Source of the DNA: Ambrosia x helenae
Lineage: Eukaryota > Streptophyta > Magnoliopsida > Asterales > Asteraceae
Assembly: GCA_030844895.1 (NCBI GenBank)
Contig: CM061226.1
Span: 47,376,238 to 47,440,237, forward strand
Reading direction: 5' to 3'
Length of the DNA: 64,000 bases
In this document: positions 21,713 through 34,030 of the stretch, in pieces
Position numbering within the stretch: the first letter of the stretch is position 1
Layout of the letters: every line of letters begins with the position of its first letter
Translations under genes and position numbers: made by a program
The notes under the pieces: model-generated
What the model was told of the DNA's origin: nothing
Seen by the model: the letters and a program-made list of their open reading frames with translations, nothing else
Databases searched by the model: none

Positions 21713-23952
21713 GAAACTTCGTCCCGAAGTTATTAAAAACACAGGTTTGAGGTTGATTAGGTAGAAATTAAGGCAGGTGTGATTTGGGTTAAGGCACGAT
21801 ATGAATTTATAGGTAATAGAATAGTTTGTTTCGAATAATTTGGATAAGAGGTTTGAGATGTGAGTTTTAAGGATTGGATTAGGTTCGTCTGAAGTAGCAA
21901 GAAGCATAAGAATCTAGCAAAATACGAAACTTATGTTTTAGGAATCTTATAAGAAATGCATTAATTGATTGGCTATATGAAAACCAAATGAACTACTAAA
22001 ACCTTATTCGAATTTCACACTACCTTAACGTACCTGTAAATTCATGATTACGTTCCGGACCGCAATCACCAATTTACCTTACATTAGGGTTTTGTGTCCT
22101 TCTATGACTCTAAACACACATGTAAGTAATGCAAAATAACCTTGTGATTGAATCGTTTACAATGTATCCAAAAATGAGTCCACCTGTTGAGTAGGAAAAA
22201 GACTTCTACCAGTCAGTGAGTAAGAACCTCTACCGATTGTTGAGCAGGTGCGATAGCCTCTACCAGTCGTTGAGCAGGTTGTAGGGCCTCTACCGACTGT
22301 TGAGCAGGCATGATGACCTCTACCAATCGTTGAGTAGGTTATTTGGTACTCAACTAACTGTTGAGCAAGTACTTCATCCTCTACCAGTTGTTTGATTAAG
22401 TGTACCAATTATTTCACACATAAATTGCAAATTGATAATATGTACATATAAACAATCAAGTATCAAGCATAGCATGTGAGTTGTAATAGTGTTGTCCTTG
22501 ACAAGGTTAATGACTCTAGGTGTGTCTATAGCAAATAGTTTATATTCCATGATTTCTAGTATCAAATGTTTAAATATGGTAGATAATCGAATCCTCATGT
22601 ATAACTAAGGATTAAGTTTGATGCAACACACAACCAAGTTTCAATAGTTTGGTTATCATGGGTAACTAGTTCATGTTTGAGAAGGTGAAGGATATAAATT
22701 TAGTTCTTGAGAGGATGATGAAAAATCTTGAAGCAGAATCAAGGTTGTGAGAGATAGTGAATGTGAAGATAGTTGATAAAGAGTTTATTTTATAGTAAGG
22801 AGATTATGTAGCAGTGTAAATTTTGGGGTTTGGATCAAAGGTTATAATCAAGTGTATAAGAAAACATGATTGTGGTATATGCCAAATATTGTAAAATTTT
22901 GAACAAGTTGAAAATGAGTGAGTGTCGATGGAGAATCTAGAGACTAGATATTATTCCTATGAAAAAAAAAATTTATTTTCAAAATTGGTTTTGTACATAA
23001 AGCAAAAGTTGTTAAATAGTACAAGCTAAGTAGGCTTTGATTAAAATATTCCCGTTAGTTGGAGATTTCAAACATGACATTAGGTTTTGAAGATCAGGGT
23101 TCTATTAGTGATTTTTAATAGTTTAAAGCATTATATAGAAAATCGTTTGTTACGTCAATAAATAAACAATTGAATTTAAGTTCGAGGACATCTTTTGACA
23201 AAAAAATATGTACTTTGTAAAGTTACTAGGTAATGAAAAAACAACAGGATTTAGAAATCTTTAGTTTGTGCTAAGGTATGTGGTTATAGTTTTTAAAAAT
23301 AAGTAACATGTGGAGAAATGAAATAATATGATTTGGGTAGGGTGTTGAATATTTAAAAAGTGGCTACGATGGTAAGGTGAAGTGTGATTGTGAAATCCAT
23401 AGATGGTTATGAAATGAGATTGATTTAAGCTGTAAAATTTTGAGATTTTAGAGCTTAGTTTAAGGAAAGTGAGTGTAATCATTTATTCATTAATTAAAAC
23501 AAATAAACGAAAACGTTTACTTATCAAAGATTCTAGATTCTAATAACATAATGAAGACATGCTTTAGCCTATAAGTGAACACTCATCCCGAGAATTCCCA
23601 GGTAGGCATCCGGGTCCCTCGTCTGATTGGGATATATGCGCAATGCCAGCCTAGACAGAAGACTCAGAATACAGGCGTTCACCCTTCCAGATTGCACGTG
23701 TTCGTTATCAAAATCTAGAACATCGACGAGATCTCAAGGTGGTTCAGGCTAAACCTGAGGATTCGCCCTATTAGTCTAAGAGTAGATCTTGTGATGGAGA
23801 ACAATCTTCTTGTAGGGACTAAAGTAGGGATAAGAAGTAGGATGGAGATAGAGAATAGAAACAAGTAGGGTTGCAAGTAAAAGGAGCAAGTACTGATTAT
23901 AATCCTATGGTCATAGACTAGATTATTTTTCTAATAACCTAATTCCCTATAA
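21713..23952 (-). other. Non-coding interior of element C
   Basis: About 2.2 kb with no ORF resembling gag or pol. It holds one 30-base tandem repeat (separate entry). A segment around 22031-22085 matches, in reverse complement, the sequence around 26738-26800, so a relative of C lies in the opposite orientation to its right. Confidence 0.75.
22197..22390 (-). repeat. 30-base tandem repeat inside element C
   Basis: Six to seven imperfect units built on CCTCTACCNNTYGTTGAGCAGG; unit starts near 22227, 22257, 22287 and 22317 are exactly 30 apart, and the outer units are more diverged. Because 30 is a multiple of three, a short minus-strand reading shows a ten-residue periodic pattern (CSTIGRG), but this is probably a by-product of the repeat, not a protein. 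Confidence 0.75.
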
Positions 23953-23970
23953 CCAAGGCTCTGATACCAA
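23953..23970 (-). other. Primer-binding site of element C (initiator-Met tRNA)
   Basis: Minus strand ATTGGTATCAGAGCCTTGG, beginning two to three bases after the LTR end GGGGTGTTACA. This matches the plant initiator-Met tRNA 3' end used by many Ty3/gypsy elements. Confidence 0.88.
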
Positions 23971-23972
23971 TC

Positions 23973-25333
23973 TGTAACACCCCAACCGATGGCGGAAACA
24001 TCGGGATGTCACGTAGTGATGATTGTTCAGTAGCTCATGGTAAAACATATGTTTACATAATCCTTTATTACAATATTGAATTACATTAAATGTCTTGAAT
24101 GAAATCTAATACATCAAATAGCCAAACAAAGCATAAACTTCAAATTGTCTCCTCATGTTACTTCAAGCATCGGTATTTCCTGTTGAGTTTGGAAAAATGG
24201 GGGGGGGGGGTCAACTAGAAGTTGGTGAGAATACATAAGCCATGTCACGCAATTAAGTTTAAGAATAAAAGTTTAGCAATTCATATGTCTATCGTAAGTT
24301 TAAGTCTACATGAATAAACATGAAATGTTGAATCGACATAATCAAACCTCTGACTAGTTTAGGTCCATCCCGTCATCCACGGTTCACCTTAATAATATGT
24401 TGGAACGATAACAATCACCCACGCTACCTATGTAGGAGGTACACGTATCCGGGTGGGATTGTCAATCCAATAGATCTATCATTGAGTATCGCCGGCTTGG
24501 CCATAGCTAATGATTATGTGATGTTGAAACACGTTGAAACTCGTTGAAACTGTTGTCGTTGTCTAATTCATTAGGCATTAAAGTTTACAACTAGACATGC
24601 ATGTAGAATTGCTTAAGTATAATGTTGCAAGTATGAAGAATTGCATAAACATGGTTACGTAAACTCACCTTAGCAAAGTATTAAGTCTCGAGAAATAGAA
24701 TATGTGTAGCCCCAAAGTTGCCAATTACAAGAGCTTATAATCAAAGCATCAATTGTAGAAGTAATAGACTATAGAAGAAGGGTATGAGGGAAAGTTTAAT
24801 CGGATTGAAACAATCGATTTAGAGGTGCAAAGTATAATGGGTCATAGGTGGGTTTTTATACTAGTTTTGGATTCAATTAGCCATTAAAATTGGTCAACAC
24901 CATAAAGTAAGGTTTTTATGATGAATTGACTATTTGACTAAGACTTTGACTATTTGACTAAGACTTTGACTAGGACTTTGACCAGGACTATGACTGATCA
25001 ATTTAAGGAGTGTGTTAAGTTTATTTTCTTCTGAAATACTACACAAGATGATAGTTGGCTCAGTTGGTTGTCACTGTGTGTTGGTTGGCTGTGGACGCGG
25101 GTTCGAGTCCCGGTCCACACAAATCTTTTTTTGGCAATTATTTCCCTAAAACTATATTATTCTAAATTCATAATATGATTATATAAGCCCGAAAGTGACT
25201 CGAAATATTTTTAAAACGTACAAAAGTGTCGAGATACAAATAATTATTAGTTTAAGGTATTTAAAACATATATTGTTTAAAACAATACATTCTTTTTATC
25301 ATAAAAAAATTAGGGGAAATTCGCGATGTTACA
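23973..25333 (-). repeat. 5' LTR of element C (1361 bp, complete)
   Basis: Minus strand TGTAACATCGCG to GGGGTGTTACA, followed by the primer-binding site. Contains a run of ten G near 24200 and the same tRNA-like cassette as the other LTR. It carries two copies of the 20-base unit where the 3' LTR has three. The base pairs after it (GGTTG, 25334-25338) would be the target duplication, but its partner is lost with the truncated 3' LTR. Confidence 0.9.
25056..25132 (+). other. tRNA-like cassette with A box, B box and T7 run (C 5' LTR)
   Basis: Same cassette as in the other LTR of C: A box 25056-25067, B box 25100-25110, seven T at 25126-25132. The two are copies from one template, so they count as one independent observation. 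Confidence 0.6.
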
Positions 25334-26450
25334 GGTTGTCAGGCCCAATAGCGCTATCCACATTTCCCCGCTACATACCTGTATTAGTGGTTTCCTTGGG
25401 ATTTAGATGAGCCGTATAGTAATATAAAGATAGCCATAGTATAACTTGAAATCATGTATTAAAAGTGTGTAAGCATGTTTCTCCCCCGAAAACAAAACAA
25501 ATAAAAGTGGGGCCGTGAAACTCACCTTAGGTTGCGTCTGTTGTGTTAAGAAAGACCCGACACGTGTGTGATAGCCCCAACTAGTGGCGACCTATCAATG
25601 AATTTACATAAGCGTGTTGACTACTAACCCGAAGGCTAATCAGTCCCCAATTGTCCAAACCGTGACCGTGTATGTTGAAAACATGTTTAAACGTTAAACC
25701 AACCAAACCAGACAAAACCCGACATCCCATGTGTTAGCCCCATACAAGATATCATGCAACATATGCAATTAAACACATAGCATGCGCAAACATTCACCCT
25801 ATCTAGCATAATGCCCAATTAACGCATAAACAACTCCGAACACGTATAACTAAGTCATTGGACATGTCACGGGGTTCCTAACATGTTCCTAGGTGTCAAA
25901 CCGTGTTTCGGGATGTTAACATGCACATATGACAGCAATACATGCGATTAGGAATCAAACATGCAATTAGGAAAAGTCAACTGGTGATTAGAAGTGTAAT
26001 CACCTGATATACTAGCGATTGGGCTCCCAATCACCTCCTGTTACACGCGATTGGGGCCAATCGCCCTTACTATAGGCGATTAGGGTTCCCTAACCGCCCC
26101 TGCTGCTCTGTATCGCCTTTTTGCGCGTTTAGCCTTCCAAATCAGATCCGAAACATGTGGAAACACCCAATATCAAACCCAAAACATTAATCCAACTATT
26201 TCTAGCAAAAACCCCTAATTTATTATCATTCTAGCCGTCCCAAATGCAAGTGTTTTCCCAAAATAGCATAACTTAGCATGTAAACATCACATCAACATGC
26301 AAACCTTACCCTAAATGGCAAATATCCAGATTTCATTACATAATGACATTGTCCGACACTATCCTACTGTTCTAGCATCATCATAGAGTAAACCCTAACC
26401 TCAAACAATCAATAAAACACAACATATCATCATTAATCCTCCATGATCAT
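25334..26450. repeat. LTR-like debris flanking element C
   Basis: Non-coding sequence with the feel of a gypsy LTR. It shares the phrases AATAGCGCTATC and GAAACTCACCTTAGGTTGC with solo LTR K (52236-54968). It is probably the LTR of a related family into which element C inserted. Both ends are unclear. It holds a cluster of four hairpins (separate entry). Confidence 0.5.
25983..26098. repeat. Four adjacent hairpins built on GGYGATTRGG
   Basis: Within 116 bases: GGTGATTA/TAATCACC (25983-26004, 8 bp stem), GATTGGG/CCCAATC (26017-26032, 7 bp), GCGATTGG/CCAATCGC (26047-26064, 8 bp, 2-base loop) and GGCGATTAGGG/CCCTAACCGCC (26075-26098, 10 of 11 pairs, 2-base loop). All share the core GATT and differ in flanks, like diverged copies of one palindromic motif. 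Confidence 0.75.
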
Positions 26451-27867
26451 TCAAACGGGTCAAAACGCCTAATATCAATATGAGTGTTAAGAGCCAAATG
26501 ATTTGAATAGAAATTGACTGGTTATTTGTGCAGGTTAACTCAAAAGGGAAAAGACCACTAGCCGTGCTTGATACTTACACCTTATTCTCATTACGGTTAT
26601 TCGGGTGAACCCGAAAGGGGAAGGACCTTTAACCGCATCCTATACTTGAGCAGTACCTATTACTTAACACATTTTAGTTGCATGCATTGCGTCTTGTATC
26701 ATTTATGTTAGTGTCATGGAAAAGCATAACACCTTAGTGTAAGGTAAACCGGTGATTACGGTCCGAAACGTAAACATGGGTTTACAGGTACATGGGGGTG
26801 GTGTGTGATTTCATTTAGGCTATTGGTAGATAATTAGTACCAGTCCAAGATATCGGTAGTGTGGTGGGTTAGCTGCGGTACACCCTATATATAAGCAGCA
26901 ACGATACAGCGGAAGCGGACTAGGAGTCTGACCAAGAACCTACCGCATTATTTTCTATTGCATATTAGGCTATTTAATAGCGTTGGGTCCGACCTCTTTA
27001 ACAGGTCGTTGTTACCAATGGCTATCATTTCTGACAAGTACGTTTTTTTACATAAGCTTCAATTCGTCTTCCTTGGAAACTTTCTTTTGACCACACACAA
27101 AAAGCTTAATTCCTGTATACACTCACACGCTCGACTATTTGGAATCTTGTTACACACCCTAATAAAGTTTAGTCAGAAACCTTTCTAAAGTAGGGAGACT
27201 ACTATATCAGTACCTCTGCTCTCACCAGTTAATACCTTCCCAAACTTTTCACATTGTAAACTCTCAACTTCCTAATCTCGGGTCAGATGTAAAAGATTAT
27301 GAAACTGTAGCTTTACATATTAGACAGCTTCTTTAAATTTTACCAAATCATGACTCATGCATTTCTTAAAACCTAATTGTTTTTTTACACCGCCTTTCAT
27401 TTCATAGAAACTTCCACTTGAAATGTTCTAAAGTATGAGAGACTGTAACATTCCGCGTGTTCATAATACTTTAATTACAACTTTGGGGACCTAAAGTTAC
27501 AATAATACATAATTGAAAATTTCATACACGGTAATTTAACATAACGATTGGGGGTAATGTTGTAACATCCTGAATCTTATTAATTAATATTATGAGAGGA
27601 AAAAAATATGTTTTGACGAAAATGTTTATGGAAAACAAAATTAAGCTTCTTACTACAAAAGTCTTATACTATCACAAGGCGTTTGAAACAGTTTTGAAAT
27701 TTAGCAAATAAGTAACTATAAGTCAAAATTTATTTAATCATATTATTTTTTTGTTACTAAACAATTTAGTAAATTATAATAATTATAGTAAATGATGATA
27801 TAATGAATCGACTTATTTAAGTTGAATAAATGGATAGTGGTTACAAGATCTTTAAAGAAAATTAAAG
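26451..27867. other. Non-coding repeat debris, partly related to element C
   Basis: About 1.4 kb without coding sequence. The part at 26738-26800 matches the C interior (22031-22085) in reverse complement. Two LTR-start-like strings occur, TGTAACATTCCGCG at 27446 and TGTAACATCCTG at 27562, the latter after a GGGGGTAATGT purine-rich stretch; neither can be paired with an end, so I call no LTR. Confidence 0.45.
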
Positions 27868-27868
27868 A

Positions 27869-30440
27869 TTTTTTTTTTTTTTGAAAAGAAAACTTCATTC
27901 ACAAGGCCACGAGAGTCCTCAAAGCGAGGACTCGCGGGCAACAAAAACGATTACACCATGTCCAACGGATTATTACACCATAAACTCCAATCAATACATT
28001 TAATTCTACTTCTATGTCGTAACCAAAAAAACGAGGTCGCCTTAATGTTTTCCATGAGCTCAACCGGTCTTCTAGTTTTATTATTGAAAACGCGATTGTT
28101 TCGTTCAAGCCAAATCAACCAAAACGTCGTGAAGCAAACACCTTTGAGGATACGGGACTTATGCTTGGTCAGCCTTTGACTATCAACGTACCGAATCACA
28201 TCCTGCACATCAAACGCGAAAAACGGGCTTAATCTGCACCAAAGAGAGACCCTGCTCCAAACCTCCACAGAAAACATGCATCCTGTAAATAAATGAAGGC
28301 CCGATTCATTTTCCGATTGGCACAAAACACAATCTAAGCTCTGCAGATGCAATCCCCTCTTGGACAACTCTAACCGCGTGGGCAGACGATCCCTAGCCGC
28401 TCTCCAAACCATAATCTTACATTTGAGAGGAGTCCGGTTCTTCCAATCAATATAGGGCCCAGGAGTAGTCGGATGGTTCGCATATAGGAGCTTTTTGGCG
28501 GAACGAACAGAAAAAACACCACTGCTGTCCGCTTTCCAAGTCCAAACATCCCTACCGCCGCGAAACTGGAACTCGAACAAGTCTTGTAAAAGAAGAAAAA
28601 ACTCTGATATTTCCTCATTAGAAACAGGATCCTGTCTCCAATCCCAAGTAAGCACTTTCGATCCCTGAACTATCTTTATCCGGTCAGACACTAAAGCCCA
28701 CTTGCGAGACTCAAGTCTAAATAAATAAGGATAAACCAACCGAAGGGGGGTGTCCTTTAGCCACGTATCGCACCAGAAAGACACCATATCTCCGTTACCA
28801 ACCAGACAAGAGAAGTAGCTTTGTAAAGAAAAACCGTTAGACACCCTTTTATCTCCAAGCTTAACAATCGCTTTCCAAGCTCCTTTCGCAAAAGACAAAC
28901 AAGGAAGATGAGACCAAGACCGAGAGGTACCATGACAGCCCATTATAATCCGTTTCCATAATGTATTGCCATCCTTTTTGAAACGCCAAGTCCACATAAG
29001 AAGGAGGGCTTCATTCACCGCTTGAATCTTTGATACCCCAAGCCCGCCATCCTTTTTGGAGGAGGTAATAACATCCCAAGCGACCCAAGGGATTTTTCTC
29101 TCGACGCTAGATCCTGACCAAAGAAAGTGCCTCATAATAGCTTCAATATTATCAACGACCGTTTTTGGGGCTTTGTACAAGGATAGGTAATATATAGGCA
29201 AACTCGCAAGCACCGATTTAATAAGAACAAGACGACCACCCAACGACAAACATCTAGCTTTCCACACGGAAAGCCTATTTTTAATAACCTCTATCACAGG
29301 GTCCCAATTACTAACCCGAGCCATATTTGCTCCAACTTTAATACCAAGATACACAAACGGAAAAATACCTCTACGGCATCCCAAAACTTCCATCATATCA
29401 TCCACCTCATTATCAACTGTTCCAACTCCAAAGAGATTAGATTTTGCAATATTAATTCGAAGGCCCGAGACAATATGAAAAACGCGAAGGATTCTCGCCG
29501 TGGTTTGGAGATTTTCCTTTGACCAATCACCCATTATAAGAGCATCATCGGCGTAAAAAAGATGAGTGACATCCTCTTCTCCTTCCGCGAAACGAATACC
29601 CTTAAAATCTTTATTCTCCCTAGCCTTCTTGATAATACAAGAAAGTGCTTCCATAACCACCAAGAAAAGAAAAGGAGAGATAGGATCTCCTTGTCGTAAC
29701 CCCTTTTGACATTTGAAATCAAAAGTCGGAGACCCGTTTACAAGAACCGTTGCTCTAGAAGATTCAAAAATGCCTTTGATCCACGTACACCATTTTTTGC
29801 GGGAAACCCATTTGGCGAAGAATAGACAACAAAAAATTCCAATTCACATTATCGTAAGCTTTCTCGAAATCGATCTTAAGGAGAAAAACCTTTTTCCGTC
29901 TGCGCTTTAGCCATTCTATCAATTCATTAACCACCAACGGGCCATCAAGAATAAAGCGATCAGACAAGAAAGCCGACTGAGAGTCCGAAATAACCTTCCG
30001 CGTCACTCTTTTAATACGATTTGCAAGAATTTTAGAAATAATCTTGCTAACCATACCGATGAGAGTGATAGGTCTATAATCTTTGAGACCCAAAGGAGTT
30101 TTCACCTTGGGAATCAAAGTAATAAAGGATGAAGCGCAGTCCGGGTGGATAACACCACTCTCGTGAAAGTCGCAAAGAATACGAACGAAATCATCTTCCA
30201 AAAAATCCCAAAAACGCTTCACAAAAAGAAAATTAAAACCATCTGGTCCCGGAGCTTTATTAGAACCGCACTCAAAAACCGCGTCTTTGATCTCCTGTCT
30301 AGTAAAGGAAGCAATTAATTTATCACCTTCCGCTTCACTTAACACATTCAAACCGGGCAAATTAAAGGAGGCCGAAAATTAATGTCTTCATGGAAGTGAT
30401 TTCTATAAAATCTCATAATCTCTTTTTTGACCAACGTGGG
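27869..30440 (-). mobile_element. L1-type LINE, 5' truncated
   Basis: Minus-strand non-LTR element ending in a tail of 14 A (27869-27882 as T on the plus strand). Only the RT half of ORF2 and the C-terminal region remain; ORF1 and the endonuclease are missing, as in most LINE copies, because reverse transcription starts at the 3' end and often aborts. No target duplication could be recognised. Confidence 0.9.
27951..30440 (-). pseudogene. LINE ORF2: reverse transcriptase and zf-RVT region (frameshifted)
   Basis: Read from 30440 downwards: the first readable part is KKEIMRFYRNHFHEDINF. A frameshift near 30360 leads to NKAPGPDGFNFLFVKRFW, then LIPKVKTPLGLKDYRPITLI, QSAFLSDRFILDGPLVVNE and LLKIDFEKAYDNVNWNFL. 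A further break near 29760 precedes KGLRQGDPISPFLF. The long remaining frame contains the catalytic FYADDALIMGD, then GGLGVSKIQAVNEALLLMW. The C-terminal domain has WKADSSGVFSVRSAKKLL and LCQSENESGLHLFTGC, the zinc-type zf-RVT region usual in plant L1 elements. It ends at 27951. The catalytic residues are intact, but the frameshifts make it a pseudogene. Confidence 0.92.
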
Positions 30441-30630
30441 TTTTAGTATGTAGTTTTTTTTAATCCAACATAAGAAGCCATTCGTTTTATGTTTTGACTC
30501 CATTCTTTTGACCGTCATTCATGGCAATTATGTATATATACTAAAAAATGGAACAATTAAATGCTTTGACTAATCCTATTCTTACGTTTCATCTCTACAA
30601 TATCTCTTGGTGATTTTTGACAATCAAGAC

Positions 30631-31130
30631 TGTAGAGGATCGAATTGTAAGTAATCCACTACGTAATCATACAAATGAAGTAATTCAGGTGCGGAATCCC
30701 TGAATCACATGCAAAATGATAGAAAACAAATCAGAACACGATAATATCCTTTTCAATAAACATTTTCATTCATAAACAATTGATTACACTTCATAAAGGT
30801 TAGGTTTACAATGAAAACTCTTAATCAGAAAGTTCTAGACTCCAGAGAGAACACACACAAGACCTAGACAAAATGACTAACTGTTAACCTGAAAATAAAA
30901 TCAAAACTATATATAGTGATGTTCATTCAACCTTGTGCATTGGTCGAATGACCCCTTCGACCCTATCGTAGGCTCGAACCAAAACTTTAACCAATTATAA
31001 TCTTCATTCGACCTCCAAATCTTCCATTCGACCTCACGCCAGGTCGTATCAATCATCAAGTCTTCAACATCTTTGTAACAAACGCCGTATAATGATAATC
31101 CAAAGCGATAGTCACATTCGTGCACCTACA
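30631..31130 (-). repeat. 3' LTR of element E (500 bp)
   Basis: Minus strand TGTAGGTGCACGAATG to GATCCTCTACA. Aligns with the LTRs at 10177-10692 and 48549-49070, including the phrase AGGGATTCCGCACCTGAATT. It has the same TTCGACC/CATTCG motifs but fewer copies. Confidence 0.87.
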
Positions 31131-31143
31131 AACTCCCCCATAA

Positions 31144-31675
31144 CTATTGCTTGGATTGTTGCCTTTCATGATCAAGCGTCTTGTTCATTAACTTGATTCT
31201 CAGATTCTTCTTTTGCTTCGCGCTCATCTCAGGTTCTAATTGTCTTTTGTGCGCTTTCTTATTAACATCCTGAACCTTCACATACATTCCCAGCTTCTTA
31301 CCATAATCACAACCCGCATTCACATCCCATGCGAAACAGAAACATACAACACGATAAAACTTCATCACCTGTTCCACATAATGTACCTCAAAGTGTATTG
31401 GACTGAAATACAACATATTGATATCTTCGCTTTAGCAATTGATCATCCACATTGGATCAAATATGCGTATTTTCTTGAACTCAGTCTTTGGATCTTTATC
31501 CTTCAACACTATCACCGCTTCAGCTGTCTTCCAGTCATACTACCAAAACACAAAATCATTGTTGAAGTGTTGTTGGATAGGCATCAAAGGTATCCTCTTC
31601 ATCACAACAGGAGGCTTATACTTCAAAGTCACTCTCTTCATACCGGTAATGGGATCAATATCTCTATGAACAATA
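31144..31675 (-). pseudogene. Third ORF of element E, C-terminal fragment
   Basis: Encodes the last 175 or so residues of the D-family third ORF: VTLKYKPPVVMKRIPLMPIQ, then a stop near 31538, a stop near 31437, YRVVCFCFAWDVNAGCDYGK and the end LMNKTLDHERQQSKQ. The D copy has VTLKYKPPKVLKHIPLMQIQ and FCFAWDVN-type text at the same places. Conservation of this C-terminal domain between two diverged copies suggests it was under selection while the elements were active. Confidence 0.8.
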
Positions 31676-34012
31676 TCTCTTGTATATACATATATACATA
31701 CATACTTGGCTGACCATATACACACATATGCATAGGATGAGAAAATGACAAATACCCCTCACACACATATATATATATACACGATCGCACATATATGCAT
31801 ACATATGCCCTCTCATTTCCTAGTCACCAAGCTTATCTAGTAACCCTTAAATCCATGCTTAGCACTAACCTGGAATGAGCTATTCACATCCACACTTCCC
31901 ATGGCCTATGACCATCCAAAAATGCCACAAACATACACACTTTTCGGCTAGCATATTCCCAAGGATGACAACACTTGAACCAAGGTCAAACTATTGCACA
32001 AAGTGAGCACAACATAGAATACTTGAGAGGGATTACCATGTCAACCTTACCACAAATATGGTTCCCCTTCCCCATGCCTATTAGCGGCCAAAAACCCACA
32101 CCCCCATACACTACACTACAAAGCTTCTAAGTCAACTTATTTCCCAAGCAAGCCACCTTACCTTTGCACTCCATGAAAGCATACATTTGACCTTCCACAT
32201 TTGTGAGCCAATGGCACTAGAGCACCACCACCACCACTCGACTATTTAAGAGGCACAAGAGCTCCATATGGTTCACACCATAACACCTCATATTACACTA
32301 ACACTTGAAACCTCTCACTCCTCTCTTGTAACCCATCAGCCGGCAAACAAGGAGCCCAAGGAGCCTACATCGATCGACCTACACCACCACTAGGGAGTTC
32401 CAAGTCTTTAGCTAGCATTTAGGAGCTTTCTTGTGAGGAGTCAGCTTACTATTTTCTTATTTTTCTCGGCTATATACGTGAGGTATAACACCCGAACCTT
32501 TAGTCTTGTTTACATATTATTCGGTTATGTATATTGGTCACCCGAGCACGCATATACTCGCACACACTATAAAACACTAGTTCTTCGAATTAACTAACTT
32601 AACAACTCAAGTTTTTTGATAAAAGTTCAATGTTTTAGTTATTTATACCCACATGTTTACATTGATACATACACCTTGGAACACATGAATGTGGACATTT
32701 ACAAGCACACACATACATATAGATGTATGCGTGCGTGTGTAAGAGGCCAAGGCCCGGCCCGGCCCAAGAATAACATATTTCACTTAATTTTACAACATAC
32801 AATATGGTTAGATTTACAAACATGTGTTAAGAGTAATAAAACAAGTGTTAACAAGCATAGCACAAGAGTTTTCTTGAAAACATATGGTATGCGACTATAT
32901 ATATAAAGGAAAAACACCTAAACAAGTCGTTTTTATACAAGATTATCCAAAGATGTGTCCATATGCCACCCTAGGCCTACATAAAGGTGACATACATAAA
33001 ACTTGGTAACATTCAGTAAGACAAAGTACTTGTTTTACCCAAAAACAGACTGAACAGAGTCACTTAAACGACAACACAAACATTTTCTGACACATACAGT
33101 GTGTGACACACGTGGGAAAGTGGTACATAAGCCCCTAGTCCATGGGTGTTACAGTCGGGTGAACAGTTTCATGGTAGTTAGAAAGAAACATAGACCTAAG
33201 GTGCCTTTATATGAACTTAGGGCATCCCCAGGACAGACGCACAATGCCAGATCCAGTTCAGGCTAGCATTCATACACCAAGTGAGTATTCACGACCCCAT
33301 TTACAGTTTTTACATTTTTCCAGGGGAAAAACATGCTTACAGTTTTCAATTACAATACATGAAAATTATGTGAACATGAGACATTACGGTTCAGGATCCA
33401 TTAAGCCCTCATGTCATACATCATACCAAAACCATTAGCTATGGACTTAGCCATGAAACATCGGGATAGATCTATTGGGTTGACACCCCCACTCTTGGTC
33501 AGTCGCTCTGACCGGATGACAGATATCAAAAGAGTGCTTGTATTTCACATCATTTCATTGTCTTTAGTGTACAATGGGTGAGGCACAACATATCAAGGTT
33601 TGGTTATGGGCTCATGTCAAATCACATATTGATTATTGCCCTAGCTAGGCAATGATTTAGTTAGTTTTGGATTACAAGTCCATCATATAGAAAACGCGTG
33701 AACTCACCAACTTTATGTTGACCCATATTTCCTTTAATGCATGTTTTTTAGGAAATTTGCATGGATAATATAATATGCGGGGGTCACGTGCGAGCATTTG
33801 TGGGATACGTTCTTTTGGACCGTTGTGTTGTTGTCCTAATTCTAGACATTTACATACATTGGTTTTGAATATTAAACAATTTAACTATATGTAGAACAAA
33901 CCTGGTTGTTTAATGAAAGTTCCCGCTTATTTTAATCAATGCTTGTGTGACCTTTGTGCTTGGAAATATTTCGAAGTCGTACCTCGCGTTTCCGCCTAGG
34001 CGGGGTGTGACA
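31676..34012 (+). repeat. 5' LTR of element G (start truncated)
   Basis: Matches 43575-45631 of the 3' LTR and ends GGGGTGTGACA just before the primer-binding site. The first roughly 650 bases of the LTR are absent. It keeps three segments deleted from the 3' LTR, including the likely TATA box CTATTTAAG at 32242-32250. Confidence 0.88.
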
Positions 34013-34015
34013 GAT

Positions 34016-34030
34016 TGGTATCAGAGCACG
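34016..34030 (+). other. Primer-binding site of element G
   Basis: TTGGTATCAGAGCACGAGG begins three bases after the LTR end. It is the usual initiator-Met tRNA primer site of plant gypsy elements. Confidence 0.9.

Larger units (their letters stand above)
20916..25333 (-). mobile_element. Element C: non-coding, non-autonomous LTR retrotransposon
   Basis: On the minus strand: 5' LTR (25333 down to 23973), primer-binding site for initiator-Met tRNA, 2.2 kb of non-coding interior, polypurine tract, then a 3' LTR cut off at 20916. No gag or pol is visible on either strand. The LTRs differ at only about five or six positions over about 760 bases plus one tandem-repeat unit, so the insertion is very young and must have been mobilised by proteins of another element. 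TGTAACATC and the primer site suggest a Ty3/gypsy partner. Confidence 0.88.
30631..31675 (-). mobile_element. Element E: truncated 3' end of a D-family element
   Basis: Minus-strand fragment consisting of the C-terminal part of the third ORF, polypurine tract and 3' LTR of the same family as element D. The right side is cut at about 31675, where the LTR of element G begins. The D and E copies are clearly diverged, so they represent separate insertions. Confidence 0.85.

Noticed and set aside
22197..22390. CRISPR-like array (30-base periodicity)
   Set aside because: Units are contiguous diverged tandem repeats without unique spacers, in plant retrotransposon DNA.
22157..22408. Minus-strand ORF with ten-residue repeats
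   Set aside because: The periodicity is a by-product of a 30-base DNA repeat; no start context, homology or conservation visible.
27446..27570. LTR starts (TGTAACATTCCG and TGTAACATCCTG)
   Set aside because: No matching LTR end, target duplication or second copy in the window.
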